Below are positions 8,556-19,062 of a DNA stretch of 64,000 nucleotides, piece by piece. Origin of the DNA: Paludibacterium purpuratum (GTDB lineage Bacteria > Pseudomonadota > Gammaproteobacteria > Burkholderiales > Chromobacteriaceae); contig NZ_SNZP01000009.1 of the NCBI RefSeq assembly GCF_004363805.1, positions 124,001 to 188,000 of the forward strand, in the 5' to 3' direction. The position numbers and the translations under genes are program-made. Every line of letters starts with the position of its first letter. Position 1 is the first letter of the stretch. The notes beneath the pieces are model-generated. The model searched no databases, was not told the DNA's origin, and saw only the letters and a program-made list of their open reading frames with translations.

Positions 8556-8558
8556 ATA

Positions 8559-8632
8559 TGGAGGCGGGGGTCGGAATCGAACCGGCGTACACGGCTTTGC
8601 AGGCCGCTGCATAACCACTCTGCCACCCCGCC
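8559..8632 (-). tRNA. tRNA-Cys (anticodon GCA)
   Basis: This is a 74-nt cloverleaf on the minus strand with encoded CCA. The acceptor GGCGGGG pairs with CCCCGCC, the anticodon loop is CTGCAAA and the T-loop is GGTTCGATTCC. It is the last gene of the tRNA cluster, before the shared terminator. Confidence 0.96.
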
Positions 8633-8662
8633 ATGAGGTGTCGATCGCTAGGCGATCCTATC

Positions 8663-8738
8663 TGGAGCGGGAAACGAGGCTCGAACTCGCGACCTCAACC
8701 TTGGCAAGGTTGCGCTCTACCAACTGAGCTATTCCCGC
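8663..8738 (-). tRNA. tRNA-Gly (anticodon GCC), copy 1 by coordinate
   Basis: The 76-nt gene has acceptor GCGGGAA pairing with TTCCCGC, anticodon GCC in the loop TTGCCAA, and encoded CCA. It is identical to the genes at 8851 and 8946. Confidence 0.96.
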
Positions 8739-8755
8739 ATAAATCTTCGTGTCGT

Positions 8756-8831
8756 TGGAGCGGGAGACGAGTCTCGAACTCGCGACCTCAACCTTGGCAA
8801 GGTTGCGCTCTACCAACTGAGCTACTCCCGC
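8756..8831 (-). tRNA. tRNA-Gly (anticodon GCC), copy 2, slightly diverged
   Basis: It matches the other three copies except for compensated acceptor changes (GCGGGAG with CTCCCGC) and a changed T-stem base pair (GAGTCTCG in place of GAGGCTCG on the plus strand). Pairing is preserved, so the gene looks functional. Confidence 0.96.
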
Positions 8832-8850
8832 AACGCCACTTAGCTGTCTT

Positions 8851-8926
8851 TGGAGCGGGAAACGAGGCTCGAACTCGCGACCTCAACCTTGGCAAGGTTG
8901 CGCTCTACCAACTGAGCTATTCCCGC
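8851..8926 (-). tRNA. tRNA-Gly (anticodon GCC), copy 3
   Basis: The 76-nt gene is identical in sequence to the copy at 8663, separated from its neighbours by 19 bases on either side. Confidence 0.96.
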
Positions 8927-8945
8927 GTCACTTTCATTCGGTGTT

Positions 8946-9021
8946 TGGAGCGGGAAACGAGGCTCGAACTCGCGACCTCAACCTTGGCAAGGTTGCGCTC
9001 TACCAACTGAGCTATTCCCGC
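8946..9021 (-). tRNA. tRNA-Gly (anticodon GCC), copy 4
   Basis: This is the first tRNA gene after pgsA on the minus strand, identical to the copy at 8663. Co-transcription from pgsA or from a promoter in the AT-rich 74-bp gap (9022-9095) is likely. Confidence 0.96.
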
Positions 9022-9095
9022 ATACCGAATTTTCTTCCCGAAGCTTGCTTCGAGAGACTGCGAATTATAAAGATTAATCCGTTGCTGTCAACCAA

Positions 9096-9677
9096 TTACA
9101 GATCTATTTTTTTACCGGAAAACTCGCCCGCGGCCATTCGGAGGTAATAAACCATTGACCACAAAGTCAAAATAACGGCGAGCACCATGCACAGATTTCC
9201 CAGCAGCAGCGTATCGAAACCGGGGATGACCGGACCGGCGTACAGCAGCAGCAGGATCGCCACCATCTGCGCCGTGGTCTTGAGTTTGCCGATGTAGGCC
9301 ACCGCCACGCTCTTGCGGCTGCCCATCTCCGCCATCCATTCGCGCAGCGCCGAGATGGCGATTTCGCGACCGATGATGATCATGGCCATCCAGCCCGGCG
9401 TGCGATTGAGTTCCACCAGCAAAATCAGCGCGGCGGCAACGATCAGCTTGTCGGCCACCGGGTCGAGGAAGGCACCGAATGCCGAGGTTTGCTTCAATCG
9501 GCGCGCAAGGTACCCGTCCAGCCAGTCGGTGGCGGCCGCCAGCGCGAAAATCAGCGCCCCGACGGTATTGCGCATATCCGACTTCAGGACGGTATCCGGC
9601 AGAAAGAACACCGCCACGCAAATCGGGATCAGGGCCACCCGGATCCAAGTCAGTAAAATCGGCAGATTGAACGGCAT
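9096..9677 (-). CDS. pgsA: CDP-diacylglycerol--glycerol-3-phosphate 3-phosphatidyltransferase
   Basis: The 193-residue integral membrane enzyme contains the CDP-alcohol phosphotransferase signature D-x2-D-G-x2-A-R-x8-G-x3-D-x3-D (DWLDGYLARR ... GAFLDPVAD, residues about 52-75). It condenses CDP-diacylglycerol with glycerol-3-phosphate to make phosphatidylglycerol phosphate, the committed step to phosphatidylglycerol and cardiolipin. Several hydrophobic helices are evident. It follows uvrC with a short gap on the same strand and precedes tRNA-Gly/Cys genes, a classic proteobacterial order. Confidence 0.96.
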   Translation of the reverse strand: MPFNLPILLTWIRVALIPICVAVFFLPDTVLKSDMRNTVGALIFALAAATDWLDGYLARRLKQTSAFGAFLDPVADKLIVAAALILLVELNRTPGWMAMIIIGREIAISALREWMAEMGSRKSVAVAYIGKLKTTAQMVAILLLLYAGPVIPGFDTLLLGNLCMVLAVILTLWSMVYYLRMAAGEFSGKKIDL

Positions 9678-9710
9678 CGCAAAGCTTCTTGATTGTTTGC
9701 ACTGCCAGGG

Positions 9711-11519
9711 CTAGTGCAAGGCGTTATAGATTTGTTCGGCCAATGTCCGGCTGATCCCCTCGACCTGGGCCAGGTCGTCCTGGCTGGCCGCCACCACGCC
9801 GCGCAAGCCGCCGAAACGCATCAGCAACCGCTGCCGGCGCTTGGCGCCGACCCCGGGGATATCCTCCAGGCTGGAGGCGATGCGCGCCTTGGCTCGGCGT
9901 GCACGGTGGCCGGTGATGGCAAAGCGGTGCGACTCGTCGCGGATGGTCTGGATCAGATGCAGCGCCGGATGGTCGTGTGCCAATTGTACCGTTTTTTCCA
10001 GGTAGGGAAGGATCAGCGTTTCCAGACCGGGCTTACGCTCTTCGCCTTTCGCCACCCCGACGATCGGCACATCGAAGCCCAACTCGGCGAAAACCTCCAG
10101 CGCCACGCCGACCTGGCCCTTGCCGCCATCGATCAGCACCAGATCCGGCCGCTTGCCCTCCCCCTCCACCACCTTGCCGTAGCGCCGGCTCAGGACTTCG
10201 CGCATGGCGCCGTAGTCGTCGCCGGCCTTGGCGGTTTCGATATTGAAGCGGCGATATTCGGACGGCTGCATATCCGTCTGATCGTACACCACGCAGGAAG
10301 CCACCGTCGCTTCGCCCTGGGTGTGGCTGATGTCGAAACACTCGATGCGCTCGACGCCCTCCAGCGCCAGCACCTGGTTGAGCTGTGCCAGCCGGTGTGT
10401 CTGATTGGCGTGACTCGCCAACTTCTGCATGATCGCCAGTTGCGCGTTCTTCTCGGCCATCTCAAGCCAGACACGGCGTTCGCCGATCGGATTCTTCACC
10501 AGCGTCAAGCGGCGCTCGCCCTGCTCCTGCAAACGCTCGTACAGCGTCGACGAGACTTCGCCGTTGGTGACGATCAAGGGCGGCAGCGATGCGCCCAGGT
10601 AGTGTTGCGCCAGGAAGGCCTCGCGTACCGCGTCGAGATCCGCGCCCTCGTCGTTGCTCGGGAACAGGCTCTTGTCGCCCAGGTGTCGCCCGGCGCGAAT
10701 CATCACCAGATTGACGCAATACAGCCCGCCGCTTTCGACCACCGCCACCACGTCGGCATCGTGCTGCGAAGCGTTGCTCGACACGAATTGTTTTTCGCGC
10801 ATGGTCGACAACGCCTGGATCTGATCGCGCAGTTCGGCCGCCAGCTCGAACTCCAGCCGTTCCGAGGCAGTCATCATGCGCTCGGTCAACCGGTCGGTCA
10901 GATCCGAGTCTCGGCCTTGCAGGAAAGCCACGGCACTCGCCACGTCGGCGGCGTAGTCGTCGCGGGAGATATGGCCGACGCAAGGCGCTGTGCAACGCTT
11001 GATCTGGTAGAGCAGGCAGGGACGCGAACGGTTGGCGAACACCGCGTCTTCGCAGGTGCGCAGCCGGAATACCTTCTGCAGCATCTGGATACTCTCGCGC
11101 ACGGCGAAGCTGTTGGGAAACGGGCCGAAATACTGGTGCGGCCGCTTGGGCTCGCCGCGGTAATAGCGGAGCTGCGGAAAATCGTGCGCCGAGACGACCA
11201 GGTAAGGATACGATTTATCGTCGCGGAACAGGATGTTGTACTTCGGCGTCAGCGCCTTGATCAGATTGTTTTCCAGGATCAAGGCCTCGGCCTCGGAGCG
11301 AGTGACCGTGGTCTCGATGGCGGCGATCTGGCGCACCATCAGTTGTATGCGCGGCGACAAGTCGCTCTTCTGGAAATAAGAACTGACGCGCCGTTTCAGA
11401 TCCACCGCCTTGCCGACGTACAGAACCTTTCCCTGTGCGTCCAGCATACGGTACACCCCGGGCAGTTGGGGCAAATTGGCCAGAATCGGCTTAGGGTCGA
11501 AGACGGGGGTTTTGCTCAT
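9711..11519 (-). CDS. uvrC: Excinuclease ABC subunit C
   Basis: The 602-residue protein has the expected domain order: an N-terminal GIY-YIG nuclease ([18 protein letters not shown], about residues 20-37) that makes the 3' incision, the UVR domain (about 200-240) that contacts UvrB, a Cys-containing linker, the RNase H-like nuclease for the 5' incision ([20 protein letters not shown]), and C-terminal helix-hairpin-helix motifs ([16 protein letters not shown]). Length is typical. It heads the uvrC-pgsA unit. Confidence 0.98.
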   Translation of the reverse strand: MSKTPVFDPKPILANLPQLPGVYRMLDAQGKVLYVGKAVDLKRRVSSYFQKSDLSPRIQLMVRQIAAIETTVTRSEAEALILENNLIKALTPKYNILFRDDKSYPYLVVSAHDFPQLRYYRGEPKRPHQYFGPFPNSFAVRESIQMLQKVFRLRTCEDAVFANRSRPCLLYQIKRCTAPCVGHISRDDYAADVASAVAFLQGRDSDLTDRLTERMMTASERLEFELAAELRDQIQALSTMREKQFVSSNASQHDADVVAVVESGGLYCVNLVMIRAGRHLGDKSLFPSNDEGADLDAVREAFLAQHYLGASLPPLIVTNGEVSSTLYERLQEQGERRLTLVKNPIGERRVWLEMAEKNAQLAIMQKLASHANQTHRLAQLNQVLALEGVERIECFDISHTQGEATVASCVVYDQTDMQPSEYRRFNIETAKAGDDYGAMREVLSRRYGKVVEGEGKRPDLVLIDGGKGQVGVALEVFAELGFDVPIVGVAKGEERKPGLETLILPYLEKTVQLAHDHPALHLIQTIRDESHRFAITGHRARRAKARIASSLEDIPGVGAKRRQRLLMRFGGLRGVVAASQDDLAQVEGISRTLAEQIYNALH

Positions 11520-11603
11520 GGTTTTCCGGCACTGGGCGCGGCATCCGGCCGCTTCAGACCACCATCTTACAGAAATTCACCGACGACTTGCCAACAGAGG
11601 GTT

Positions 11604-13124
<1,521 letters not shown>

Positions 13125-13147
13125 TTCCACTCACGTTGCTTCACCCC

Positions 13148-13185
13148 ACGGCCTCGCGGCAATCCGCGAGGCCGTTCTTTTTGGT
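13148..13185 (+). terminator. Terminator of guaB
   Basis: A 12-bp stem (ACGGCCTCGCGG with CCGCGAGGCCGT) with a CAAT loop is followed by TTCTTTTT, 23 bp after the stop codon. Confidence 0.92.
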
Positions 13186-13297
13186 AACCATCCTATAAAG
13201 TTATGTTATTACCATCTATATTAAATCGTCATAGTGTTATTTGTTGTTATACCGTTGACGGCATCCGCCGCCAAGGCAACGAAGGGAGAAGAAGACG

Positions 13298-13885
13298 ATG
13301 GACATGTACATGGGCACCGTGACGATTTTCGCCTTTAACTACGCACCGCAGGATTGGGCATTGTGTCAGGGGCAGACCTACCAGGTATCGCAGTACCAGG
13401 CTTTGTATTCGCTGCTGGGCAACCTTTACGGCGGCACGGCGCCGCAAAATTTCCAGTTGCCCAACCTGGTCGGCCGCATGCCGATCGGCACCGGGCCGGC
13501 GCAACCGGCATACAACCTGCCGGCTTACAGTCCCGGCCAGTTCGGCGGCCAGCAAAGCACCACGCTGACTATCGCCGATTTACCGCCGCATACCCACGGC
13601 ACTTCGACCATGAAAGTGTCTCTCCAAGCAGCCGGCACACCGTCGCCGACCACGCCGGCCAGCGCACCGAGCGCCAGCAACCCCTACTTGGGCGCATCGG
13701 GCGGCGGGACAGGGCTCGCCACCATCTGGTCCAATGCCTTGAATAACCCGGTCAGCGTGCAAGGCGGCGGATTCAGCGGCGGTACCGACCCCACCGGTCA
13801 GGGCGTGCCGGTGTCGGTGCTCAACCCGTTCCTGGCGCTCAATTTCTGCATCGCCATTCAAGGCCTCTATCCGCCGCATCCATAA
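13298..13885 (+). CDS. Phage tail-collar domain protein, microcystin-dependent protein (Mdp) type
   Basis: The 195-residue protein begins with the tail-collar pattern (MGTVTIFAFNYAPQDWALCQG, then YQALYSLLGNLYGG and LPNLVGRMPIG), has a central LPPHTHG motif, a Ser/Thr/Pro/Gly-rich variable segment, and ends NPFLALNFCIAIQGLYP. Such MdpB-like proteins are common in non-phage chromosomes and may be secreted or surface-exposed. Their function is not established. No phage structural or integration genes are nearby, so this is not evidence for a prophage. A good ribosome-binding site (GAAGGGAGAAG) precedes the ATG. It probably forms a two-gene unit with the next gene. Confidence 0.82.
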   Translation: MDMYMGTVTIFAFNYAPQDWALCQGQTYQVSQYQALYSLLGNLYGGTAPQNFQLPNLVGRMPIGTGPAQPAYNLPAYSPGQFGGQQSTTLTIADLPPHTHGTSTMKVSLQAAGTPSPTTPASAPSASNPYLGASGGGTGLATIWSNALNNPVSVQGGGFSGGTDPTGQGVPVSVLNPFLALNFCIAIQGLYPPHP

Positions 13886-13953
13886 CGAGAACCCGCAGGT
13901 CATGGCGCCCATGGCCTGCTTTAGGGTCCGATGACTATTAGGAGAACAACACT

Positions 13954-14286
13954 ATGCTGGCTAACATTCGCGCCGAAGACTTCGTGCCACTCATCGGCAG
14001 CACCTGCCACTTCAAGCGCCAAGAGCTGGGCGACATCCAACTACGCATCCTCGCTGTCCGGCCCAGACCGCTGGCGCAAATGACCGACGGCAAGGCCCGG
14101 CGCACACCGTTCGTGGTGGAACTGGCCTGCGAACCGGCCCCCGGGCTGACCGATTCGCTGGGCGATCTGCGCTTGCCCGAGGCGCCAGACACGCCGGCGC
14201 GGCAGCTACCGCAAGTGTGGATCGGCCGCGTCATCCCCGCCGGACGCGATCCGGCATTGGCCTATTTCCAACTGCCCTTCAACTAA
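13954..14286 (+). CDS. DUF6916-type small protein, partner of the tail-collar gene
   Basis: The 110-residue protein has no signal peptide or membrane helix. It looks like a compact beta-rich domain (SFV-type strands VPLIGSTCHF, IQLRILAVRP, TPFVVELAC, WIGRVIPAGRD). The start is supported by AGGAGAAC. It lies 68 bp after the tail-collar gene on the same strand, and this pairing is typical of Mdp-type operons as I remember them. The family assignment is from recollection and the function is unknown. Confidence 0.65.
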   Translation: MLANIRAEDFVPLIGSTCHFKRQELGDIQLRILAVRPRPLAQMTDGKARRTPFVVELACEPAPGLTDSLGDLRLPEAPDTPARQLPQVWIGRVIPAGRDPALAYFQLPFN

Positions 14287-14306
14287 CTGAAGACCATCGA
14301 TCCGCC

Positions 14307-14333
14307 GTAGGAGCGGCCGTGTAGGAGCGGCCG
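14307..14333. repeat. Short tandem direct repeat, REP-like
   Basis: GTAGGAGCGGCCG occurs at 14307-14319 and again at 14321-14333, between two convergent stop codons. The core resembles the GTAGCGGC unit of the REP doublet at 41.4 kb. Confidence 0.5.
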
Positions 14334-14334
14334 C

Positions 14335-14853
14335 TCACCCAATAGCCGGGTCGCGCTCGGGCAGCCACTGCAGCTTGTCCGCCATCGCCCCCTGCTCCAC
14401 CGGCTGGAAGCCCATGCGCAGGTAGAGCCGGCGCGCACCGGGGTTGCTGTGCCACACCACGGTCGTCAGTGGTGCGCGCACTTGCCAGGCGGCTCGCTGC
14501 AAGCCTTTGATCACTTCCGCGCCAAGCCCGCGTCCTCGCGTCTCGGGCAACAGCGCGAAATAGATCAGCCGCACCTCGCTGTGGCCGAAGTCGACCATCG
14601 CCGCGCCAATGGCGCCGCCGGCCCGCTCGACGACGAAATGCATCGCATTGTCGTAGCCATTGCCCGCGCCCTGTAACAACACCTGGTACTGCTGCGCCTG
14701 CACGGTGCGGATCAACTCGTCCTCGCCGTCGATCAGCAACAAATCGGGACGCGCCAGCCGATAGAGCCGGGCAAGGAAAGGCTCATCGCTGGCCCGGGCT
14801 GGCCGCAACGTCAGATGGTTCAGCAGTGCGGCGGTATTCAGCATGGTGGTCAT
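14335..14853 (-). CDS. GNAT family N-acetyltransferase
   Basis: The 172-residue protein shows the GNAT fold. The acetyl-CoA pyrophosphate-binding motif is LLPETRGRGLGAEVIKGL (R/Q-x-x-G-x-G/A form), and a C-terminal strand-helix NPGARRLYLRMGFQPVEQ is typical. The substrate cannot be predicted. It is a single gene, convergent with the DUF6916-type gene and separated from the downstream end of the adhesin operon by 27 bp. Confidence 0.85.
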   Translation of the reverse strand: MTTMLNTAALLNHLTLRPARASDEPFLARLYRLARPDLLLIDGEDELIRTVQAQQYQVLLQGAGNGYDNAMHFVVERAGGAIGAAMVDFGHSEVRLIYFALLPETRGRGLGAEVIKGLQRAAWQVRAPLTTVVWHSNPGARRLYLRMGFQPVEQGAMADKLQWLPERDPAIG

Positions 14854-14880
14854 GGTTTGTCTCTCATCGTCGTTGCCGGC

Positions 14881-16989
14881 TCAAAGCCCAGCCTCGCGTT
14901 CCAATTCGGTCAGCAGTTGCCGTAGCGCGCCGGCAAGCAAACTACGGTGCCCGCCTTCCAGGCGCGCCACGCCGGTCATTTCCCGTAGCGGCGCCTCACG
15001 GCTGTCGCATTGATCCAGGTGCACGCGGAACACGGCATTGACCGGCACCAGCTCCTGATCGTGCAACTCCGTGGCGATCGGTCCGCCATAAGTGGAGGCC
15101 AACAACGGTTGATCGAGGGTCGGCAGGTTCAAGCGATCGATCTGCGAAAGCCGGCAGGTCACCCCCCAATGCTCGCCGCCGTTGGCCACGAAGCGGGCCG
15201 AACCACCCGGCGCAAGCCCGGACAGCGCGGTTTCGTCGACATACGCTTCGCCCTTGACGCCTTGCGGACCAACCACATCCAGCAGGTGCTCGCCTTCGGC
15301 AATGGCGATGCCCGGCCGCAAGGCATCGGAGAGATCCGTCACGCGGCCGGCGAACGGGGCGATCAACTGCAGACGCGCGCTTTGCTGCGTCAGCCCCGCC
15401 ACATCCGACTGCGCCGCCTGCCACTCTTTGAACAGCGCCGAGCCTTGCTGCTGCAATTCGGCCGCCATCGGTTGCTGCGCCACCTGCCAAGCCAGACCGC
15501 GCTCGCGCGCTTGCGCCAGCGCCAAGCGCGCCTCCAGCGCCGTGGAGCGCAAGCGAGCCAACGGCTGCCCCGCCCTTACGCGCTGCCCCTCCGCCACCAG
15601 AACCTGCGTCACTTCACCCGCCAGCGGCGCGTACAAGCCCTGGGACTCCGCAGCCCCCAGCACGGCCGGGCTCGACGTATCCGACTGCCACGGCAACACG
15701 AACCACAGCGCCAACAGACTCAAAAGCACGGCACTGCGCCGGGTTTCGCGCCGCCACACCAGTTCGCCGCGCCGCGACCAGATCACCCGCAACTCCATCA
15801 CAATCGGCCGCGCGATGAACCACCCCAGCTCGACGAACAGCAGCACAATGCCCAGGGCCTTGAAAAACAAGTTGTAGACCAGGAAAGCGATCGACAGGAA
15901 CAACACCAGTCGGTAAAGCCAGGTGCCCCAGGCGAACAGGATCAGACCGAGCCGGCGCCGTTCGGGGAAAAACTCAGGCGCCGGATCGTCCAAGCCCAAC
16001 GCGAGCTGTCGCAAACGCCAGCGCGCCAGCGCGAAGGCACGCGCATGCAGATTGGGCATGCCCAGCCAATCGGAGAGCAGGAAATAGCCGTCGAAGCGCA
16101 TGAATGGACTGGCATTGAGCGCCAAGGTGGCAAGCCAAGTGGTGGTCGCCAACAGAAACACCCCGGCACGCAATGGCCCGTCGGGCAGGAAACACCACGC
16201 CAGCGTCGCCCAGACCGCCAACAGCAGCTCGGCCAGCATACCGGCGCCGCCGATCAGCAGCCGCTGACGGCGCGACGACAGTTTCCAGGCATCGTTGGTA
16301 TCGGTGTAGAGCACCGGCACCATCACCAGAAAGGCCACTCCCATCGCCGGTACGCGGCAACCGAAATGGCGCGCGGTCAGCGCATGGCCCATTTCATGCA
16401 CCAGTTTGGCCAGGCCCAGCGATAGGCCGATCCCCAGCGCCGCGCCAAATCCGCCATAAGCGGCAAAGGTATGGGTGAACGCATCCCAGCGCTGCGAAAC
16501 CAGCCAGAGCGCCACGAGCAGCACGCCGGCCATCGCCCGCCAGAATGCCGGGCGGAACAATCCATGGCACCAAGGCAGCAGCGCGTTGAGCAGCCGCTGC
16601 GGCCGTAGCAGCGGCACGCGGAAAAACAGGTAGTTTTTCAACAGCCACATGGCGCGGCCGGGTCGATTGGCCTCGCGCACCCGCCACAACCATTGGCTGT
16701 CATCATGGCTCGTCGCGACCAGTAGCTGATGTTGCGCCAGAAACTGGCGCACTGCATCGATATCGTCCAGCGTCAACTGCAAGGTGGTTTGCGCATTGAC
16801 CTCGGCCAGCACGGCCTGCGCCGTACCGAGCGGCCAACGCGAGAGGATCTCGAAACTGGCCCAACTCAACTGGTAGAAGCGATTGACGCACGGATCGTGC
16901 AGCACCCAACTGGGCGCGCCATCGGCCTGCGGTTCGCCGGTATGCAGGGTCAACTCCTGGCGCAACGGCGGCAACGGACGATCGACCAT
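14881..16989 (-). CDS. PqqD-like / M50 metalloprotease / HlyD-like fusion membrane protein
   Basis: This 702-residue polytopic protein ends the adhesin operon. Residues about 10-95 resemble the PqqD/RRE winged-helix fold that binds leader peptides (VLHDPCVNRFYQLSWASFEIL). Several membrane helices follow, with the zinc-protease motif HEMGH at 198-202 in a helix, a second-site Asp in FMRFDGYFLLSDW (near 300), and further helices to about 430. Residues 450 to the end are a periplasmic HlyD-like barrel-sandwich with hairpin (GLYAPLAGEVTQVLVAEGQRVRAGQPLARL). The family is the peptide zinc metalloprotease type (YydH-like, S2P clan). The ATG at 16989, 2 bp after the preceding stop, is preferred; the frame is open further upstream inside the previous gene. 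No ABC transporter gene is present in the operon. Function in export or processing of the giant surface protein is an inference. Confidence 0.8.
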   Translation of the reverse strand: MVDRPLPPLRQELTLHTGEPQADGAPSWVLHDPCVNRFYQLSWASFEILSRWPLGTAQAVLAEVNAQTTLQLTLDDIDAVRQFLAQHQLLVATSHDDSQWLWRVREANRPGRAMWLLKNYLFFRVPLLRPQRLLNALLPWCHGLFRPAFWRAMAGVLLVALWLVSQRWDAFTHTFAAYGGFGAALGIGLSLGLAKLVHEMGHALTARHFGCRVPAMGVAFLVMVPVLYTDTNDAWKLSSRRQRLLIGGAGMLAELLLAVWATLAWCFLPDGPLRAGVFLLATTTWLATLALNASPFMRFDGYFLLSDWLGMPNLHARAFALARWRLRQLALGLDDPAPEFFPERRRLGLILFAWGTWLYRLVLFLSIAFLVYNLFFKALGIVLLFVELGWFIARPIVMELRVIWSRRGELVWRRETRRSAVLLSLLALWFVLPWQSDTSSPAVLGAAESQGLYAPLAGEVTQVLVAEGQRVRAGQPLARLRSTALEARLALAQARERGLAWQVAQQPMAAELQQQGSALFKEWQAAQSDVAGLTQQSARLQLIAPFAGRVTDLSDALRPGIAIAEGEHLLDVVGPQGVKGEAYVDETALSGLAPGGSARFVANGGEHWGVTCRLSQIDRLNLPTLDQPLLASTYGGPIATELHDQELVPVNAVFRVHLDQCDSREAPLREMTGVARLEGGHRSLLAGALRQLLTELEREAGL

Positions 16990-16991
16990 GC

Positions 16992-18311
16992 CTACCACCC
17001 TAGCCATTGCCGCGCGGCGGTCGCCGGCCGGCGCAAGGCGTAGTAGATCAACGGCACCCAATGCCCATACACCCGGGCGGTACCCATCTGGCCAAGCCTG
17101 GGCGGCGTGTCGTCGGTGAAACGCGCTTGCACCCGGTACGCCAGCAAGCCGCCCTCCACCGGTTCGGCCTTGTAAGCCACGCGCAGGATCTCGGCCGAGT
17201 AGGATTCGGTCGGCGAGGCATTGGGGTACAAGGTCACCTTGCCGCCGGGCACCAAGTCGATGGCCTCGGCCGCCGGTAGCCAGGCGGCCAACTCGACATG
17301 GGAGGGATCGGCCAGCGTCATCACCTTTTCGCCCTGCGCCACCGCGCGCCCCTGCCAATCGCTGCGGTCGGAAAACACCACCACGCCGGCCGCAGGCGCC
17401 GTGACGTGCAGGCGCTGCAGCTCGCGGTCAGAGTATTCGGCCGCGATGGTCTTCTCTTCCAGCTTGGCGCGATCCTGCGCCATCGCCAGTTTGCCCTTGT
17501 CGTCGGTCAGCGCCAGTTGCGAGCTGACACGGAAGCTCTCCTCGGCGGCGTCGCGCTCGCTGGCCGCCAAGGCGGATTGTCCGGACAGCGCGGTGGCATC
17601 CAAATCGAACAAGGGCGTTCCCCGCGCCACACGCTGATTGGGCTCGACCGCGATGCGGTCGATCACCCCGGCCAATGGCGCGCGCATCAGCAGAGGATCG
17701 CGCGGCACCACCTCGGCGCGGGTCAGCACACTCAATCGGATCGGCATCAAGGCCAGCAGCAGGACCGCCAACAGGATACGGCGCTGGCGCGGTTTGGGCC
17801 GCAGCCACTGTCGCGCCGTTTCACGCCAGTCGCGCCGTGGCGCGAACTGCCGCAGCGCGTGGGCATAACCATGCGCCAGCTCTTCCGCCAAGCGCAGCTC
17901 GATCTCGCTCCAAGGCGTGTCGCGCGCCAACAGCAAGGCGCCCTGTCCGCCCAGACGCAACCACAACGCGTGGGCAGGCAGCCAATCGCTCCATTCGGTA
18001 GACAGCCGCGCCGGCAGGTGTTCGGCGCTCAGCATGCGGCTCGCGCCGGCGGACGAATCCGCCGCGAGCCAGCGGAACACCGCATTCAGCCACTGCATAT
18101 AAGGGGCGGTCGGTTCCAGCTCGGCCAGGCCGGACAAGGCCGACACATGGCGGTGCAGGCCCTCGCGCCACAAGGCGGCCTGCCGGTAGGGCAACAGTTG
18201 CTGGCTTTCATTGACCACGATAAAGCCCAGCTGCGCCGCGTTGTCCGCCTCGCGCGCGCGGTGAAGCAGCTGCAGCAGGCAGGCCAGCGTCAGACTCTTA
18301 TCCGCTTCCAT
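16992..18311 (-). CDS. HlyD-family membrane fusion protein with GAF-like cytoplasmic N-domain
   Basis: The 439-residue protein has an unusual cytoplasmic N-terminal region of about 170 residues (LQLLHRAREADNAAQLGFIVVNESQQLLPYRQAALW has the look of a GAF domain). A membrane helix lies near 178-195 (ILLAVLLLALMPIRLSVL), followed by a periplasmic adaptor with lipoyl-type half motifs (APLAGVIDRIAVEPNQRVARGTPLF and VTAPAAGVVVFSDR) around a short coiled hairpin. Adaptors of this kind connect an inner-membrane pump to TolC. It is the fourth gene of the operon and sits 7 bp from the previous stop. Whether the N-domain senses a ligand is unknown. Confidence 0.8.
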   Translation of the reverse strand: MEADKSLTLACLLQLLHRAREADNAAQLGFIVVNESQQLLPYRQAALWREGLHRHVSALSGLAELEPTAPYMQWLNAVFRWLAADSSAGASRMLSAEHLPARLSTEWSDWLPAHALWLRLGGQGALLLARDTPWSEIELRLAEELAHGYAHALRQFAPRRDWRETARQWLRPKPRQRRILLAVLLLALMPIRLSVLTRAEVVPRDPLLMRAPLAGVIDRIAVEPNQRVARGTPLFDLDATALSGQSALAASERDAAEESFRVSSQLALTDDKGKLAMAQDRAKLEEKTIAAEYSDRELQRLHVTAPAAGVVVFSDRSDWQGRAVAQGEKVMTLADPSHVELAAWLPAAEAIDLVPGGKVTLYPNASPTESYSAEILRVAYKAEPVEGGLLAYRVQARFTDDTPPRLGQMGTARVYGHWVPLIYYALRRPATAARQWLGW

Positions 18312-18318
18312 GACGCCT

Positions 18319-19062
18319 CTACTTGAAACTGGCCCAGCCGCTCATGCCCGGCAACAGACTCTTGCCCGCCCCGTTATCGATCACCCCGACCGCCACAATC
18401 GACTGACTGACCGGATCGATCTGCGCCCCCAGGCGCACGATCTTGGCCTGAAAACTGGCCCCCAGCTCGTCGACCGCCACCGTGAAGCTGCTGCCCGGCT
18501 TTAACTTGCTCAACCATTTCGACGGCACCAGCATGCGCAATTCCAACGGCCCGGCATCGACCACGTCCAACACCGGATTGCCCGGGTTGACGAACTGGTG
18601 CACGGCGGCAATGCGCCGCGCCACGCGTCCGTCGAACGGCGCGCTGATCACGCATTTGCCGACCACCGTCTGCATATAGCTGGCATCGGCCGCCGCCTCC
18701 TTGGCCTTGCCTTGCGCCTGAACCACTTCCAATTCGCCCACCGAATTGAGTTTGGCCAGTTGCGTGTTCACTTGCACCAAGCGGCTGGCGGCTTCCAACG
18801 ACGCCTGCGCCTTGCGCAGCTGCGCGCGGTAGCTATTGCAATCGAAGGTCACCAGCGCCTGCCCGCGCTTGAAGCTGCCGCCTTCCTGTACCGGGATGGC
18901 GGAAATCTTGGCGGCGATCTCGCCCGACAACGTCACGGCATTTTGCGCCATCAACTGCACGCGAATCCGGCCATCGCTCGCCATGCCGGGCGTTTGCGCC
19001 GCGGCGGCCAGCGCCAGGCCGGCACAGGCCAGACCCAGGCCATAACCTCTCCATGCGCTCAT
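18319..19062 (-). CDS. Periplasmic adaptor subunit (HlyD/RND-MFP type)
   Basis: The 247-residue protein has a signal peptide (ending near AAAAQ) and a short adaptor fold: a barrel strand SGEIAAKISAIPVQEGGSFK, a coiled hairpin of about 60 residues (YRAQLRKAQASLEAASRLVQ...), the second lipoyl half APFDGRVARR and a beta-barrel domain. It lacks an N-terminal membrane anchor, unlike HlyD of hemolysin systems. It overlaps the upstream TolC-family gene by 4 bp, indicating translational coupling. A third HlyD-like module in the same operon suggests a multi-part periplasmic conduit. Confidence 0.82.
   Translation of the reverse strand: MSAWRGYGLGLACAGLALAAAAQTPGMASDGRIRVQLMAQNAVTLSGEIAAKISAIPVQEGGSFKRGQALVTFDCNSYRAQLRKAQASLEAASRLVQVNTQLAKLNSVGELEVVQAQGKAKEAAADASYMQTVVGKCVISAPFDGRVARRIAAVHQFVNPGNPVLDVVDAGPLELRMLVPSKWLSKLKPGSSFTVAVDELGASFQAKIVRLGAQIDPVSQSIVAVGVIDNGAGKSLLPGMSGWASFK

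Noticed and set aside
13298-14286. Possible prophage remnant because of the tail-collar domain
   Set aside because: No other phage gene, integrase or attachment repeat is present; Mdp-type tail-collar proteins are common chromosomal genes.
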